From IMG/VR virus record IMGVR_UViG_3300047476_001402, positions 26,384 to 90,383 of that record: a stretch of 64,000 nucleotides of DNA; one strand, written 5' to 3'. Below, one piece after another: positions 49,208 to 55,984 of this stretch. Position numbers and translations under genes: made by a program. Under the pieces are notes generated by a model, which saw only the letters and a program-made list of their open reading frames with translations, searched no databases and was not told where the DNA came from. Source of the stretch: a virus. Within the stretch, counting starts at the first letter, position 1. Each line of letters begins with the position of its first letter.

Positions 49208-49393
49208 TTAATCTTTAATCGGTTTCAATTCTAATCCATACAGCACTTCATCAAGTACAAGAAAATCAACATGTGCAGCAAATGCAAAATTTAATAATTG
49301 CATTCTAATATCTGCCAATTCTTCGGGAGTATAACCCCAAGTGGCTTGTAAATCATTTAAAATTTTATCAAGTGTAGGTGTTTTCATTTCCAA
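49208..49393 (-). CDS. Hypothetical protein, 61 aa
   Basis: A small acidic helical protein (LDKILNDLQATWGYTPEELAD). It overlaps the next gene by 10 bp. Confidence 0.55.
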   Translation of the reverse strand: MEMKTPTLDKILNDLQATWGYTPEELADIRMQLLNFAFAAHVDFLVLDEVLYGLELKPIKD

Positions 49394-49596
49394 ACTTTTT
49401 TATATGTTGTAACTTTCATTTCAATACTAGGCGAATCGCTTTCATAAAAACAACCACCATAATCAATTTCTGCTGATACTACGACTTGAATATCATCATT
49501 TTCAAAAACTGTATGACCCCAACGATCAACTTGTACTTCACTTAAAAGTTCTAAATGTAGTTTAGGTGGAATTCTCGCTGCCTTTTTCTTTGCCAT
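49384..49596 (-). CDS. Hypothetical protein, 70 aa
   Basis: The ATG at 49596 (MAKKKAARIPPK) is chosen because it directly follows the upstream stop. Basic N-terminus and a beta-rich rest. Function unknown. Confidence 0.55.
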   Translation of the reverse strand: MAKKKAARIPPKLHLELLSEVQVDRWGHTVFENDDIQVVVSAEIDYGGCFYESDSPSIEMKVTTYKKVWK

Positions 49597-49597
49597 A

Positions 49598-49807
49598 TTA
49601 TTCGTATCTAGTCGATTTAAATCCACAAGAAGGGCAATGAACATTATATTGTCCTGGACATGATAGTAACATCATACCGGGACATGTGAACACCATTTCA
49701 ACCTCTCTATTTTCGGGCGGAAGAATACATTTAGGACAAGCAACTCTTGCTCCATTCCTAGAACTAAGCCTTCCGAAATGTTTATTATATTCATCAAGCG
49801 TTAACAT
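49598..49807 (-). CDS. Zinc-finger-like protein, 69 aa
   Basis: CPKC near residue 24, then CPG, CPGQYNVHCPSCG: several Cys pairs fitting a zinc ribbon. It overlaps the next gene by 14 bp. Confidence 0.62.
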   Translation of the reverse strand: MLTLDEYNKHFGRLSSRNGARVACPKCILPPENREVEMVFTCPGMMLLSCPGQYNVHCPSCGFKSTRYE

Positions 49808-50051
49808 GTTCTGAATTCCAATTCGTTATATAATTCCCATTATATTCTATTCCTATAAAATCCTCTGAAACGAATCTGCCCCACGGTCCAGACGGTCCTG
49901 AATTTTTCCATTCAATGTTTATAAACTTTTGAATTATATGAAAATATAACACATTCTCGAAAATTATGTCTTTTTCGGACGGACTTTCACTTTGTAGATA
50001 TAATATTCCTCCGTCGAATTTTCCACTGGTTATTTTAGGACAAACAAACAT
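49794..50051 (-). CDS. Hypothetical protein, 85 aa
   Basis: Beta-rich with aromatic segments (WKNSGPSGPWGRFVSEDFIG). It sits right after the YqeY gene with a 1-bp gap. Unknown. Confidence 0.55.
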   Translation of the reverse strand: MFVCPKITSGKFDGGILYLQSESPSEKDIIFENVLYFHIIQKFINIEWKNSGPSGPWGRFVSEDFIGIEYNGNYITNWNSEHVNA

Positions 50052-50052
50052 A

Positions 50053-50505
50053 TTATTGTAATTTCTGTCCTACTAATGTAGAAATTGTCTTATTATCAGT
50101 TGCACCGTTTGCGAGTTCCACGACACGTTTAATAACTTTACCCATGTCGCGTTTAGATGTAGCACCAAGCTCTGCAATTGCAGAATCAACCATATCACTC
50201 ACCTGATCATTTGTAAGAGCCGCAGGAAGGTATTCCTTGAGAATTGCCATCTCATTATACTCTCTGATAGCAAGGTCTGCCCTATTTGCCTTATCATAGG
50301 CATCAAAGGAATCCTCCCGTTGTGCAACCTGTTTACGCACAATTCCTAGAGCCTCTACATCGTCCAAAGGATTGTTCACGTTCCCCTTAATAATAGCAGC
50401 ATTCGTGAATGCATTCTTAAGTTGGCGTAATACTGCAAGTCTTCCTGAATCGGAATTCTTCATTGCAATTTTAATATCTTCGTTAATTTTTTCTTGTAGT
50501 TTCAT
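50053..50505 (-). CDS. YqeY / GatB-C-domain-like protein
   Basis: Residues 1-150 follow YqeY: KINEDIKIAMKNSDSGRLAVLRQLKNAF, then KQVAQREDSFDAY, ILKEYLPAALTNDQV and a GKVIKRVVELA ending. The family shares a fold with the tail of GatB of the tRNA-dependent amidotransferase. Length and start agree with bacterial YqeY. A phage copy next to tRNA-Gln, tRNA-Glu and a minimal GluRS may affect tRNA charging, but this is inference. Confidence 0.87.
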   Translation of the reverse strand: MKLQEKINEDIKIAMKNSDSGRLAVLRQLKNAFTNAAIIKGNVNNPLDDVEALGIVRKQVAQREDSFDAYDKANRADLAIREYNEMAILKEYLPAALTNDQVSDMVDSAIAELGATSKRDMGKVIKRVVELANGATDNKTISTLVGQKLQ

Positions 50506-50845
50506 CTTTTATTGTATTTAAAATTTTTTTAAATCGTTGTTGTTGTTTTTCCCAATGAAGGTTTTCTAATTTTCGGAATTCAATACCATCTTCTATCTCT
50601 TTTATCTGAATTGTTGTTTGCTTTATATATTTTTCGAGAGCCTGTTCAGGAGTATAGCTTATAATCTGTATAGGAATGTCGTTCCCATCATCTAACAATG
50701 CCCACACATATTCTATTCCTTTTGAATATATTTCTTTTCTTATTCCAATTACAGTTTTCTCTAGTAATTTATGACACTGAGTATCTTCGCCATAATCAGC
50801 CGTGACATATTGATAACACTGAAATGGAATTTGTTTGTCGATCAT
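50483..50845 (-). CDS. Hypothetical protein, 120 aa
   Basis: It overlaps the YqeY start by 23 bp. Beta-rich N-terminus and a helical, Gln/Lys-rich C-terminus. No family recognised. Confidence 0.6.
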   Translation of the reverse strand: MIDKQIPFQCYQYVTADYGEDTQCHKLLEKTVIGIRKEIYSKGIEYVWALLDDGNDIPIQIISYTPEQALEKYIKQTTIQIKEIEDGIEFRKLENLHWEKQQQRFKKILNTIKDETTRKN

Positions 50846-50859
50846 AGGGTATTATATAT

Positions 50860-50979
50860 TCACCATTCTTCAAATACGGCATCCCAATCCACCGATTCAA
50901 CTTCTTCATCTGTGAAGAAAAGACTCGGCGTTATCGCGGGTTCATGTTTAGATTCTATCTTTGTTGTTTCTTCTTCCAT
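50860..50979 (-). CDS. Small acidic protein, 39 aa
   Basis: The start at 50979 (MEEETTKIESKHEP) is used because an earlier in-frame start would run through tRNA at 50982. It ends FTDEEVESVDWDAVFEEW. Function unknown. Confidence 0.5.
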   Translation of the reverse strand: MEEETTKIESKHEPAITPSLFFTDEEVESVDWDAVFEEW

Positions 50980-50981
50980 TT

Positions 50982-51067
50982 TGGTGCCTCTGGTGGGACT
51001 CGAACCCACATAGGAATTTATTCCACAGATTAAGACTCTGTTGGTCGGCCAATTGACCCACAAAGGC
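50982..51067 (-). tRNA. tRNA with CTT anticodon (Lys by codon) but a class II body
   Basis: Stem ACAGA/TCTGT encloses loop GTCTTAA, giving CUU (Lys). A GGAATAAATTCC long variable arm follows, as in Leu/Ser/Tyr tRNAs and never normal Lys. Acceptor GCCTTTG/CAGAGGC, T arm canonical, CCA encoded. Confidence 0.75.
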
Positions 51068-51070
51068 ATA

Positions 51071-51190
51071 TTAACCCTTATTTCGAAGAAAGGAAAGAAT
51101 TCGCTTTCCTGCCTCTTTTCCAAGAATTTTTAAATTTTTCCGAAGAACTTCAGAAAACGGATTTTGTTTTTTATTTTCTATAATTTTCAT
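51071..51190 (-). CDS. Small basic protein, 39 aa
   Basis: Frame MKIIENKKQNPFSEVLRKN to LSFLRNKG. Its start overlaps the stop of the upstream gene in ATGA. Lys/Arg-rich and helical. Function unknown. Confidence 0.5.
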   Translation of the reverse strand: MKIIENKKQNPFSEVLRKNLKILGKEAGKRILSFLRNKG

Positions 51191-51591
51191 TTTACCACTT
51201 TAACTTCGTGCTCAACGCCATCAGCATTAAAATATGTAATTGTATAACGATCAAACGATGCTTGACAACAACTTTCAGGTTCATAAGGCCAACCAAAACA
51301 TAGAGCATTCAAATCATGGTCATTATCGGAAAAATCCTCACCACAAAAGACGTTCCACTCTGGAACAACTCTTTGATAATTATCGCGATCACCGCCACCA
51401 CGACCATAAGGATAAGCCTTTTCACAATCATCTAGAAATGTAATAAATCTTTCGATATGTTTATTATCTGGTGATACATATAGTGTTTCATATAACCAGC
51501 CATCTGCATCACCGATCATAAACCTTAGATAGAATTTATAAACATTGTTATATTTTGGCTTTTGAATTACTTTTCCGTGTTCTAGTTTCAT
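51187..51591 (-). CDS. Hypothetical protein, 134 aa
   Basis: Beta-rich with GDADGWLYETLYVS, a GRGGGDRDNYQR loop and a CFGWPYEPESCCQ segment. Coupled to neighbours by overlaps of 4 bp. No family recognised. Confidence 0.6.
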   Translation of the reverse strand: MKLEHGKVIQKPKYNNVYKFYLRFMIGDADGWLYETLYVSPDNKHIERFITFLDDCEKAYPYGRGGGDRDNYQRVVPEWNVFCGEDFSDNDHDLNALCFGWPYEPESCCQASFDRYTITYFNADGVEHEVKVVK

Positions 51592-51932
51592 AAGTTTTTG
51601 AAAGAACCGTCAAGGAATTTCTCAAATTCTCTTAACTTCCAAATCATATTCAATGCATATTTCATTTTAAGTTCTTCAACGGAATACACACCACCATTTA
51701 AGCCATTATCAGTTTTTACTAAACGATATTGATTTGTATAATTACAATACACGCTCCACGGTATTCTTATAATTTTAACAGAGGGATCATCGAAATTATA
51801 AGAAATACTTGGGTATGCATTATAGATATAATAAGGCTCTATGCCAACTTTCACATCACATTCTTGATGTGAAAGCATATCATCTTTAGTGGCACGTGCA
51901 GCAAAATATGCCAATAGCATCTTTTCGTTCAT
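51588..51932 (-). CDS. Hypothetical protein, 114 aa
   Basis: A mixed alpha/beta protein (ALNMIWKLREFEKFLDGSF at its C-terminus). No motif recognised. Followed by a small zinc-like gene on the same strand. Confidence 0.55.
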   Translation of the reverse strand: MNEKMLLAYFAARATKDDMLSHQECDVKVGIEPYYIYNAYPSISYNFDDPSVKIIRIPWSVYCNYTNQYRLVKTDNGLNGGVYSVEELKMKYALNMIWKLREFEKFLDGSFKNL

Positions 51933-51935
51933 ATA

Positions 51936-52088
51936 TTAAAACTTTTTTAATTTCCTCCGAGGATTTTTACTTTTACAGACGGAACACTTTCCGTATTGAC
52001 CAATATGATTCAAATCACATCTACACCAAAATAATTCTTTCTTTGCAGTTAGACTTTTCTCTCTATTGGTTTTTAGATATTCTTCCAT
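51936..52088 (-). CDS. Small zinc-ribbon protein, 50 aa
   Basis: The start at 52088 (MEEYLKTNREKS) is chosen because an earlier in-frame start would overlap the tRNA-like gene at 52101. CRCDLNHIGQYGKCSVC is a zinc ribbon of the RanBP-like kind, followed by a basic end. Confidence 0.58.
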   Translation of the reverse strand: MEEYLKTNREKSLTAKKELFWCRCDLNHIGQYGKCSVCKSKNPRRKLKKF

Positions 52089-52100
52089 AAGAAAAAACGC

Positions 52101-52175
52101 AAAGAGACGGGGACTCGAACCCCTCCTTATAACCCCCTTTCGGGCCAATTATAAAGAAATCCGCATACATCTCTT
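52101..52175 (-). tRNA. tRNA-like gene with a long GAAA-tetraloop hairpin instead of D and anticodon arms
   Basis: Acceptor AAGAGAT with GTCTCTT and T stem GGGG-TTCGAGT-CCCC are clear. Between them, a long stem (CTTTATAATT with GGTTATAAGG) carries CCC-GAAA-GGG. No D arm and no normal anticodon loop are seen; a weak alternative reads GATT/AATT around TTT. No CCA. Confidence 0.55.
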
Positions 52176-52183
52176 CATTTAAA

Positions 52184-52259
52184 TGGTCAAAATGGTGGGT
52201 AACGCTCCCACATCTACTGAATCCCAAATCCAGTGCAATTACTTGTCTGCCACATTCTG
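52184..52259 (-). tRNA. tRNA-Pro (TGG)
   Basis: Stem CTGGA/TTCAG with loop TTTGGGA; T stem GTGGG/CCCAC has loop AGCGTTA instead of TTCRA. CCA encoded. Confidence 0.82.
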
Positions 52260-52268
52260 ATTAAAAAC

Positions 52269-52384
52269 TTTTCAATTACAGGATTTGCACCTGTTCCTAC
52301 ACATGTATATCTAATACTCTAAGACGGAATTGCACCGTTCTCACCCCTAGACGGGGGTTATGCTACTCTTACACTAAATTGAAA
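52269..52384 (-). tRNA. Oversized tRNA-like gene with two tandem T-arm-like hairpins
   Basis: Acceptor TTTCAAT pairs with ATTGAAA and the terminal T arm is ACAGG-TGCAAAT-CCTGT. A second T-arm-like hairpin ACGG-TGCAATT-CCGT lies about 40 nt earlier. The anticodon stem ACCCC/GGGGT has a 6-nt loop (CGTCTA). No CCA. It could be a partial duplication or fusion of two tRNAs. Confidence 0.5.
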
Positions 52385-52386
52385 AC

Positions 52387-52460
52387 TGGTCCCTCCGTTT
52401 GGTAACTCTCCAAATTCACATGGTTAAAAGCCATATGCTTCAATTTAAAGCTTCGGAGGG
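52387..52460 (-). tRNA. tRNA-Lys (TTT)
   Basis: Acceptor CCCTCCG/CGGAGGG, stem TATGG/CCATG, loop CTTTTAA, T loop AGAGTTA. CCA encoded. Confidence 0.85.
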
Positions 52461-52473
52461 ATTTTAAAATATT

Positions 52474-52548
52474 TGGTAACGCCTACGGGAGTCGAACCCG
52501 CATGATCTATCTTGAAAGGATAGTGTTCTACCGTTAAACTAAAGCGTC
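52474..52548 (-). tRNA. tRNA-Glu (TTC)
   Basis: Stem CTATC/GATAG, loop CTTTCAA, T arm CGGG-TTCGACT-CCCG type, CCA encoded. Confidence 0.87.
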
Positions 52549-52555
52549 ATTTGAA

Positions 52556-52700
52556 AAATTTGTCAAGTTACTATATATTGACCACCCTTTTATAGAACAC
52601 CAATCTATCCATTCCCATTGTAATAATAGCGCGCACTCTTATTACGAGTTTGTGACTTTCGGAGTTGTTTATAAGCTTCCCCTAGATTCGTAAGGTATTT
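52556..52700. other. Gene-free stretch with a hairpin
   Basis: No frame or tRNA is recognised. A 7-bp stem GTAATAA/TTATTAC with a 12-nt loop lies near 52620-52645. Possibly an RNA leader or unknown RNA. Confidence 0.4.
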
Positions 52701-52705
52701 TTAAC

Positions 52706-52780
52706 TGGTATCCCCTGTTGGAATTGAACCAACGTTTATAGTCTGAGAAACTATTGTCCTAACCACTAGACGAAGGGGAC
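52706..52780 (-). tRNA. tRNA-Glu (CTC)
   Basis: Acceptor GTCCCCT/AGGGGAT, stem ATAGT/ACTAT, loop TTCTCAG, CCA encoded. A second tRNA-Glu besides the TTC one. Confidence 0.88.
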
Positions 52781-52795
52781 ATTTTTTACTACTCA

Positions 52796-53026
52796 CTAAG
52801 CTACACCATCATTTTCTTTTGTCAAGACCTTTTGTAAACTTTTCAGCATCTTAAAGTCATCACTTTCTTTCTCCATTTCTTCTGCTATACATTCCAGAAA
52901 AACACTCATTAATTCATCTTCAAACTCTTCTGCTTCTTGTGGATTGAGCGTTTTTAAATGTTTTTCAATTATTGGGTGCATTCTTAACTTTACATCAGGT
53001 TTCAGAAGAGTCAAAGGGTTTCTCAT
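52796..53026 (-). CDS. Acidic hypothetical protein, 76 aa
   Basis: Glu-rich helical protein (LNPQEAEEFEDELMSVFLECIAEEMEKE). Its start overlaps the stop of the 49-aa gene (ATGA). Function unknown. Confidence 0.6.
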   Translation of the reverse strand: MRNPLTLLKPDVKLRMHPIIEKHLKTLNPQEAEEFEDELMSVFLECIAEEMEKESDDFKMLKSLQKVLTKENDGVA

Positions 53027-53172
53027 CTTTTTCTACCTAAACAATAAAATGTTAACAATTCCTTCGCTTCTTCTGAAATATGTCGTCTATCTGCATTCCT
53101 CACCACTCTTTTTATATTACCCAAACGAATGGCTAAATCTTCATAAAGCTCTTTATAATCTTGTTCTTGCAT
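53023..53172 (-). CDS. Small helical protein, 49 aa
   Basis: Frame MQEQDYKELYEDLAIRLG to YCLGRKR. Charged and helical. Coupled to the acidic gene downstream. Confidence 0.5.
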   Translation of the reverse strand: MQEQDYKELYEDLAIRLGNIKRVVRNADRRHISEEAKELLTFYCLGRKR

Positions 53173-53175
53173 TCG

Positions 53176-53376
53176 CTAACCTAGACTATCTTTATCTGAT
53201 GTCAAGAAGGTTTGAAGACTTTTTAACAATCCCAAACTCATTTGAAAACTTTCTAATATTTTACCATTTTTATACAAAGTACATCTATATCTTTCATTCC
53301 ATAAAAGCTCAAATCCTTTAGATTCTGCTTCTTGTTTGGCATTTGACCATACTTCTAATAAATCAGGTGTTATCAT
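53176..53376 (-). CDS. Hypothetical protein, 66 aa
   Basis: A small alpha/beta protein (SKGFELLWNERYRCTLYKNGKI). It begins the short three-gene unit. No family recognised. Confidence 0.55.
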   Translation of the reverse strand: MITPDLLEVWSNAKQEAESKGFELLWNERYRCTLYKNGKILESFQMSLGLLKSLQTFLTSDKDSLG

Positions 53377-53386
53377 TTTTTATAAT

Positions 53387-53464
53387 TGGCTCCTACCCGT
53401 GGTTACGATCCACGCTTATCGAGATTAACAGTCTCGCGCTTAACACCAAGCCAGCCCGATAGGA
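53387..53464 (-). tRNA. tRNA-Asn (GTT)
   Basis: Stem CGAGA/TCTCG with loop CTGTTAA; acceptor TCCTATC with GGTAGGA; T loop ATCGTAA; G discriminator; CCA encoded. Confidence 0.86.
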
Positions 53465-53521
53465 TTTTTATTTTTTTGTTCGAATATGTTGATATATAAT
53501 CGAACGCTAATAAGTATTGTT

Positions 53522-54079
53522 ATGAAAGAACAAATACTCAAATTACGCTCAGAAGGACTCACATATAAAGAAATTTGTGATATTTTAAATTGTAGCAAAT
53601 CTACTGTATCATACTATTGCAATGATGTCTATCGAAAAAATGCTATCGAAAGAATTAAGATGAATAAGGAAAAGAATCCTTTAATAAAAAAGACAGAAAG
53701 CTTCAAAAAAGAAAAACGCCGTCTTAGAGTCAAATGTGAACACTTTCAATTACGAGACAACACATATAAAGGAAAACGATTACCGTTTGATTCAGAAAAA
53801 TTAAAATTTAACTGGAGAGACGTTATGGCTCTCTTAGAGGAAAATCCTCGTTGTTATTTGACGGGTGATATTTTGGATTTAGAAAACTTGAATACAATTT
53901 CTCTTGACCATAAAGTGCCAGTATCTAGGGGCGGAGATAATACTATCAACAATATGGGATTATGTACTAAAGATGCAAACCAATCAAAAGCGGCACTTAC
54001 TGTAGACGAATACATCGAACTATGTAAAAAGGTACTAACAAACTTCGGATACACTATTATCTCGCCGCTTCCCAATTAG
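53522..54079 (+). CDS. HNH endonuclease with N-terminal HTH, 185 aa
   Basis: The ATG at 53522 (MKEQILKLRSEGLTYKEI) opens a helix-turn-helix (DILNCSKSTVSYYC). The C-terminal part has CYLTGDILDLENLNTISLDH and VPVSRGGDNTINN, an HNH core. Plus-strand gene within the minus-strand tRNA region, so probably a mobile homing endonuclease; an upstream TATAAT at 53495 fits a promoter. Confidence 0.9.
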   Translation: MKEQILKLRSEGLTYKEICDILNCSKSTVSYYCNDVYRKNAIERIKMNKEKNPLIKKTESFKKEKRRLRVKCEHFQLRDNTYKGKRLPFDSEKLKFNWRDVMALLEENPRCYLTGDILDLENLNTISLDHKVPVSRGGDNTINNMGLCTKDANQSKAALTVDEYIELCKKVLTNFGYTIISPLPN

Positions 54080-54156
54080 CGTACAACACTTTGTTTTAGT
54101 GGTTAGCTACCGGGATTGATCGGCTCATTTATACTTTCCAAAATTCTTAAATTATC

Positions 54157-54231
54157 TGGCCGCTGTTACTGGTAACGATCCAGTCTTCGAAACTTTTCAG
54201 GCTTCGCGTTATCCATCCAACTTCAACAGCG
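54157..54231 (-). tRNA. tRNA-Phe (GAA)
   Basis: Stem GAAGC/GTTTC, loop CTGAAAA, T stem ACTGG/CCAGT with loop ATCGTTA, CCA encoded. The discriminator is G, where Phe usually has A. Confidence 0.82.
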
Positions 54232-54248
54232 TGGTGCAGTGTTTTTAC

Positions 54249-54286
54249 ATAGAGATTATTCGGATTCCCGAAACTGCGATCTATGA
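54249..54286. ncRNA. Nested hairpin, possible small RNA
   Basis: CATAGA at 54249 pairs with TCTATG near 54280, and TTCGG/CCGAA forms an inner stem with ATTC loop. No frame overlaps it. The surrounding 54240-54360 has no recognised gene. Confidence 0.35.
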
Positions 54287-54419
54287 GAACTTGATTAAGT
54301 TTGGTAACTCTATACGTGGTCCTTAGTCACGCTTAAATCTTGCCACCACACTTTTAATTGTCGTCCTCGATCTATGCTTGTATCGCTCGCTATGTTTATC
54401 TTTTTTCGGAAAACGTTGA

Positions 54420-54447
54420 AAACCCTGTTAGAACACTCTAACGGGTT
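54420..54447 (+). terminator. Weak terminator-like hairpin
   Basis: AACCC(T)GTTAGA and TCTAACGGGTT form an 11-bp stem with one bulged T. It is closely similar to the terminator at 33437 but lacks a good T run, so it may be a decayed copy. Confidence 0.5.
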
Positions 54448-54461
54448 TCCCTCAATTAGAG

Positions 54462-54565
54462 TTATGAAATCTTTGTATTTCGTTCCCATTTGGGACTAAA
54501 CGAAACACTCCCTGCCGTTTTCGGCTCGGAGCTAATATTAAATTGTTTCGTATGAGATTTCATAT
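54462..54565. ncRNA. Structured RNA candidate with alternative pairings
   Basis: TATGAAATCT at 54463 pairs with AGATTTCATA at 54555. Inside, two hairpins can form: one around TTTCGT/ACGAAA with TCCCA/TGGGA, and one CTCC..GCCG/CGGC..GGAG. ACGAAACA can alternatively pair with TGTTTCGT near 54543-54550. The strand and function are not known. Confidence 0.5.
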
Positions 54566-54587
54566 CTGTTATTTTACTTACTCTATT

Positions 54588-54881
54588 TTAACACATTTTG
54601 TTTTGATTGCAAGAAGATTCTTCATATGTTTTAAAAAGTCCTTCAAACATATCTTCTAATATTACAATTTCAGCCTCGATCTTCGACTTTTCCAAAGTTG
54701 ATCCACCACAAGAAAATCGTTCATCTTCATTTCCATATGAATTATAGAACGTTGCATTGAAAAATCGACGTTCTTCGTCTTCATTGTTCGTGATTCGGAA
54801 ATATCCCATCTTTCCTATTCTAAGGTATGAACATTTACCATCAAGTTCGTTCTTCCAATTAAATTTAAATTGATTTGTCAT
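54588..54881 (-). CDS. Hypothetical protein, 97 aa
   Basis: Beta-rich, with GYFRITNNEDEERRFFNATFY, and a helical, acidic C-terminus. The structured RNA candidate lies just downstream of its stop. Function unknown. Confidence 0.55.
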   Translation of the reverse strand: MTNQFKFNWKNELDGKCSYLRIGKMGYFRITNNEDEERRFFNATFYNSYGNEDERFSCGGSTLEKSKIEAEIVILEDMFEGLFKTYEESSCNQNKMC

Positions 54882-54974
54882 TTTATATATTTCTTAGTTT
54901 TCCGGTCATATCCGATATTTTTAAAGAAACTCCATAACATACAGTAAGAATTACTTATTTCAATAAATATAATC

Positions 54975-55532
54975 ATGCAACACAAAGAAGAATACGTCTA
55001 TAATGCACATAAAGGCTGGCAGTTAGTTCAAGAACAGGGTTATATATCCCAATCTAAAATTGGGCATATAAATTCGCCAGTAGAAAAAACTAAAAATAAA
55101 TTGAATTACTCTCCAGATTTTGGCGAAAAGGTAAAAATACAAAAGGATAGTGGACCAAAAATAAAAAAAGATTATACACCTTTATCAAAGGAAACTTCTA
55201 ATGATGCAGTGTATGTCGCCTATAACTCTTTGAAGAATTTTAGAGATGAAATTGGTAATAATCCTATCAACAGGGATTTATCAACAATTATGAGAGTAAC
55301 TGGAATGATAAACACTTTTATAAGGGAAAATTTTAATAACAAATACCAGGGTAAAAATCCTTCTACTATACCTGCCGCATTATCCAATCTATACAATTCA
55401 TTTCGTGAATTGACTGTTATTTTATCTGAAAAAGGGGATAGTGGACAATCAGGTTCTCTGTTTCGAAGTATAGCTGCACTTATGAACAATCATATTCAAA
55501 ATACAAAGGCTATTCGTCACAGTATTAAATAA
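54975..55532 (+). CDS. Hypothetical protein, 185 aa
   Basis: It has a Lys-rich N-terminal half and a helical C-terminal half (STIPAALSNLYNSFRELTVIL). It is a lone plus-strand gene before the Met tRNAs. No family recognised. A TATAAT precedes its ATG closely. Confidence 0.6.
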   Translation: MQHKEEYVYNAHKGWQLVQEQGYISQSKIGHINSPVEKTKNKLNYSPDFGEKVKIQKDSGPKIKKDYTPLSKETSNDAVYVAYNSLKNFRDEIGNNPINRDLSTIMRVTGMINTFIRENFNNKYQGKNPSTIPAALSNLYNSFRELTVILSEKGDSGQSGSLFRSIAALMNNHIQNTKAIRHSIK

Positions 55533-55533
55533 T

Positions 55534-55608
55534 TGGTGCCTCGTCGGAGTTTCGAACTCCGTTTAAAATCCTTATGAAAGATTCTCGATGCCAAACCGAC
55601 CAAGAGGC
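55534..55608 (-). tRNA. tRNA-Met or tRNA-Ile2 (CAT), copy 1
   Basis: Stem AATCT/GGATT with loop TTCATAA; T arm CGGAG-TTCGAAA-CTCCG; CCA encoded. If C34 were converted to lysidine it would read AUA. Confidence 0.83.
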
Positions 55609-55613
55609 AATAA

Positions 55614-55689
55614 TGGTTCCAGTCTGGGGATTTGCGCCGCCACTCTCAAACTTATGAGGCTTGAATGGTCACTAGACCACTTGACTGAA
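55614..55689 (-). tRNA. tRNA-Met or tRNA-Ile2 (CAT), copy 2
   Basis: Acceptor TTCAGTC/GACTGGA, stem CAAGC/GTTTG, loop CTCATAA, CCA encoded. The T arm is unusual (TGGCG with CCCCA). It may be the lysidine-type Ile tRNA. Confidence 0.78.
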
Positions 55690-55720
55690 TATCTTATATT
55701 ACACTACTTATCATATGATG

Positions 55721-55936
55721 TCAATCTTTTTTTGAAAAAGCTTCAAAAAAAGCCCAAATTGTTGAAATCAATATAATTATTATGCTTATTCCTCCGCAAA
55801 TAAGTGATACTATGTAAAATTTCCAAATAGATCCATCAAATGGTAATCTATTCATTTGGTAACATTTCTTGGTATAATCTCGTAAGAAATGAAAACCAAT
55901 AAGAGAATATACTATATACAGAAGGATACATATCAT
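55721..55936 (-). CDS. Membrane protein, 71 aa
   Basis: A first hydrophobic helix (MICILLYIVYSLIGFHFL) and a second near residues 38-65. It is divergent from the large fibre gene. Function unknown. Confidence 0.55.
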   Translation of the reverse strand: MICILLYIVYSLIGFHFLRDYTKKCYQMNRLPFDGSIWKFYIVSLICGGISIIIILISTIWAFFEAFSKKD

Positions 55937-55984
55937 ATCATATTATAATAGAACGACTACTACTATTCAATAAATAAATACACA

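Noticed and set aside
54080-54150. Plus-strand tRNA 5' half
   Set aside because: A D-arm-like AGTGGTTAG is seen, but no matching acceptor or T arm was found on the plus strand.
55721-55936. CRISPR array or phage attachment site in the 55.7-56 kb region
   Set aside because: No repeated spacers and no direct repeats flanking a tRNA were seen.
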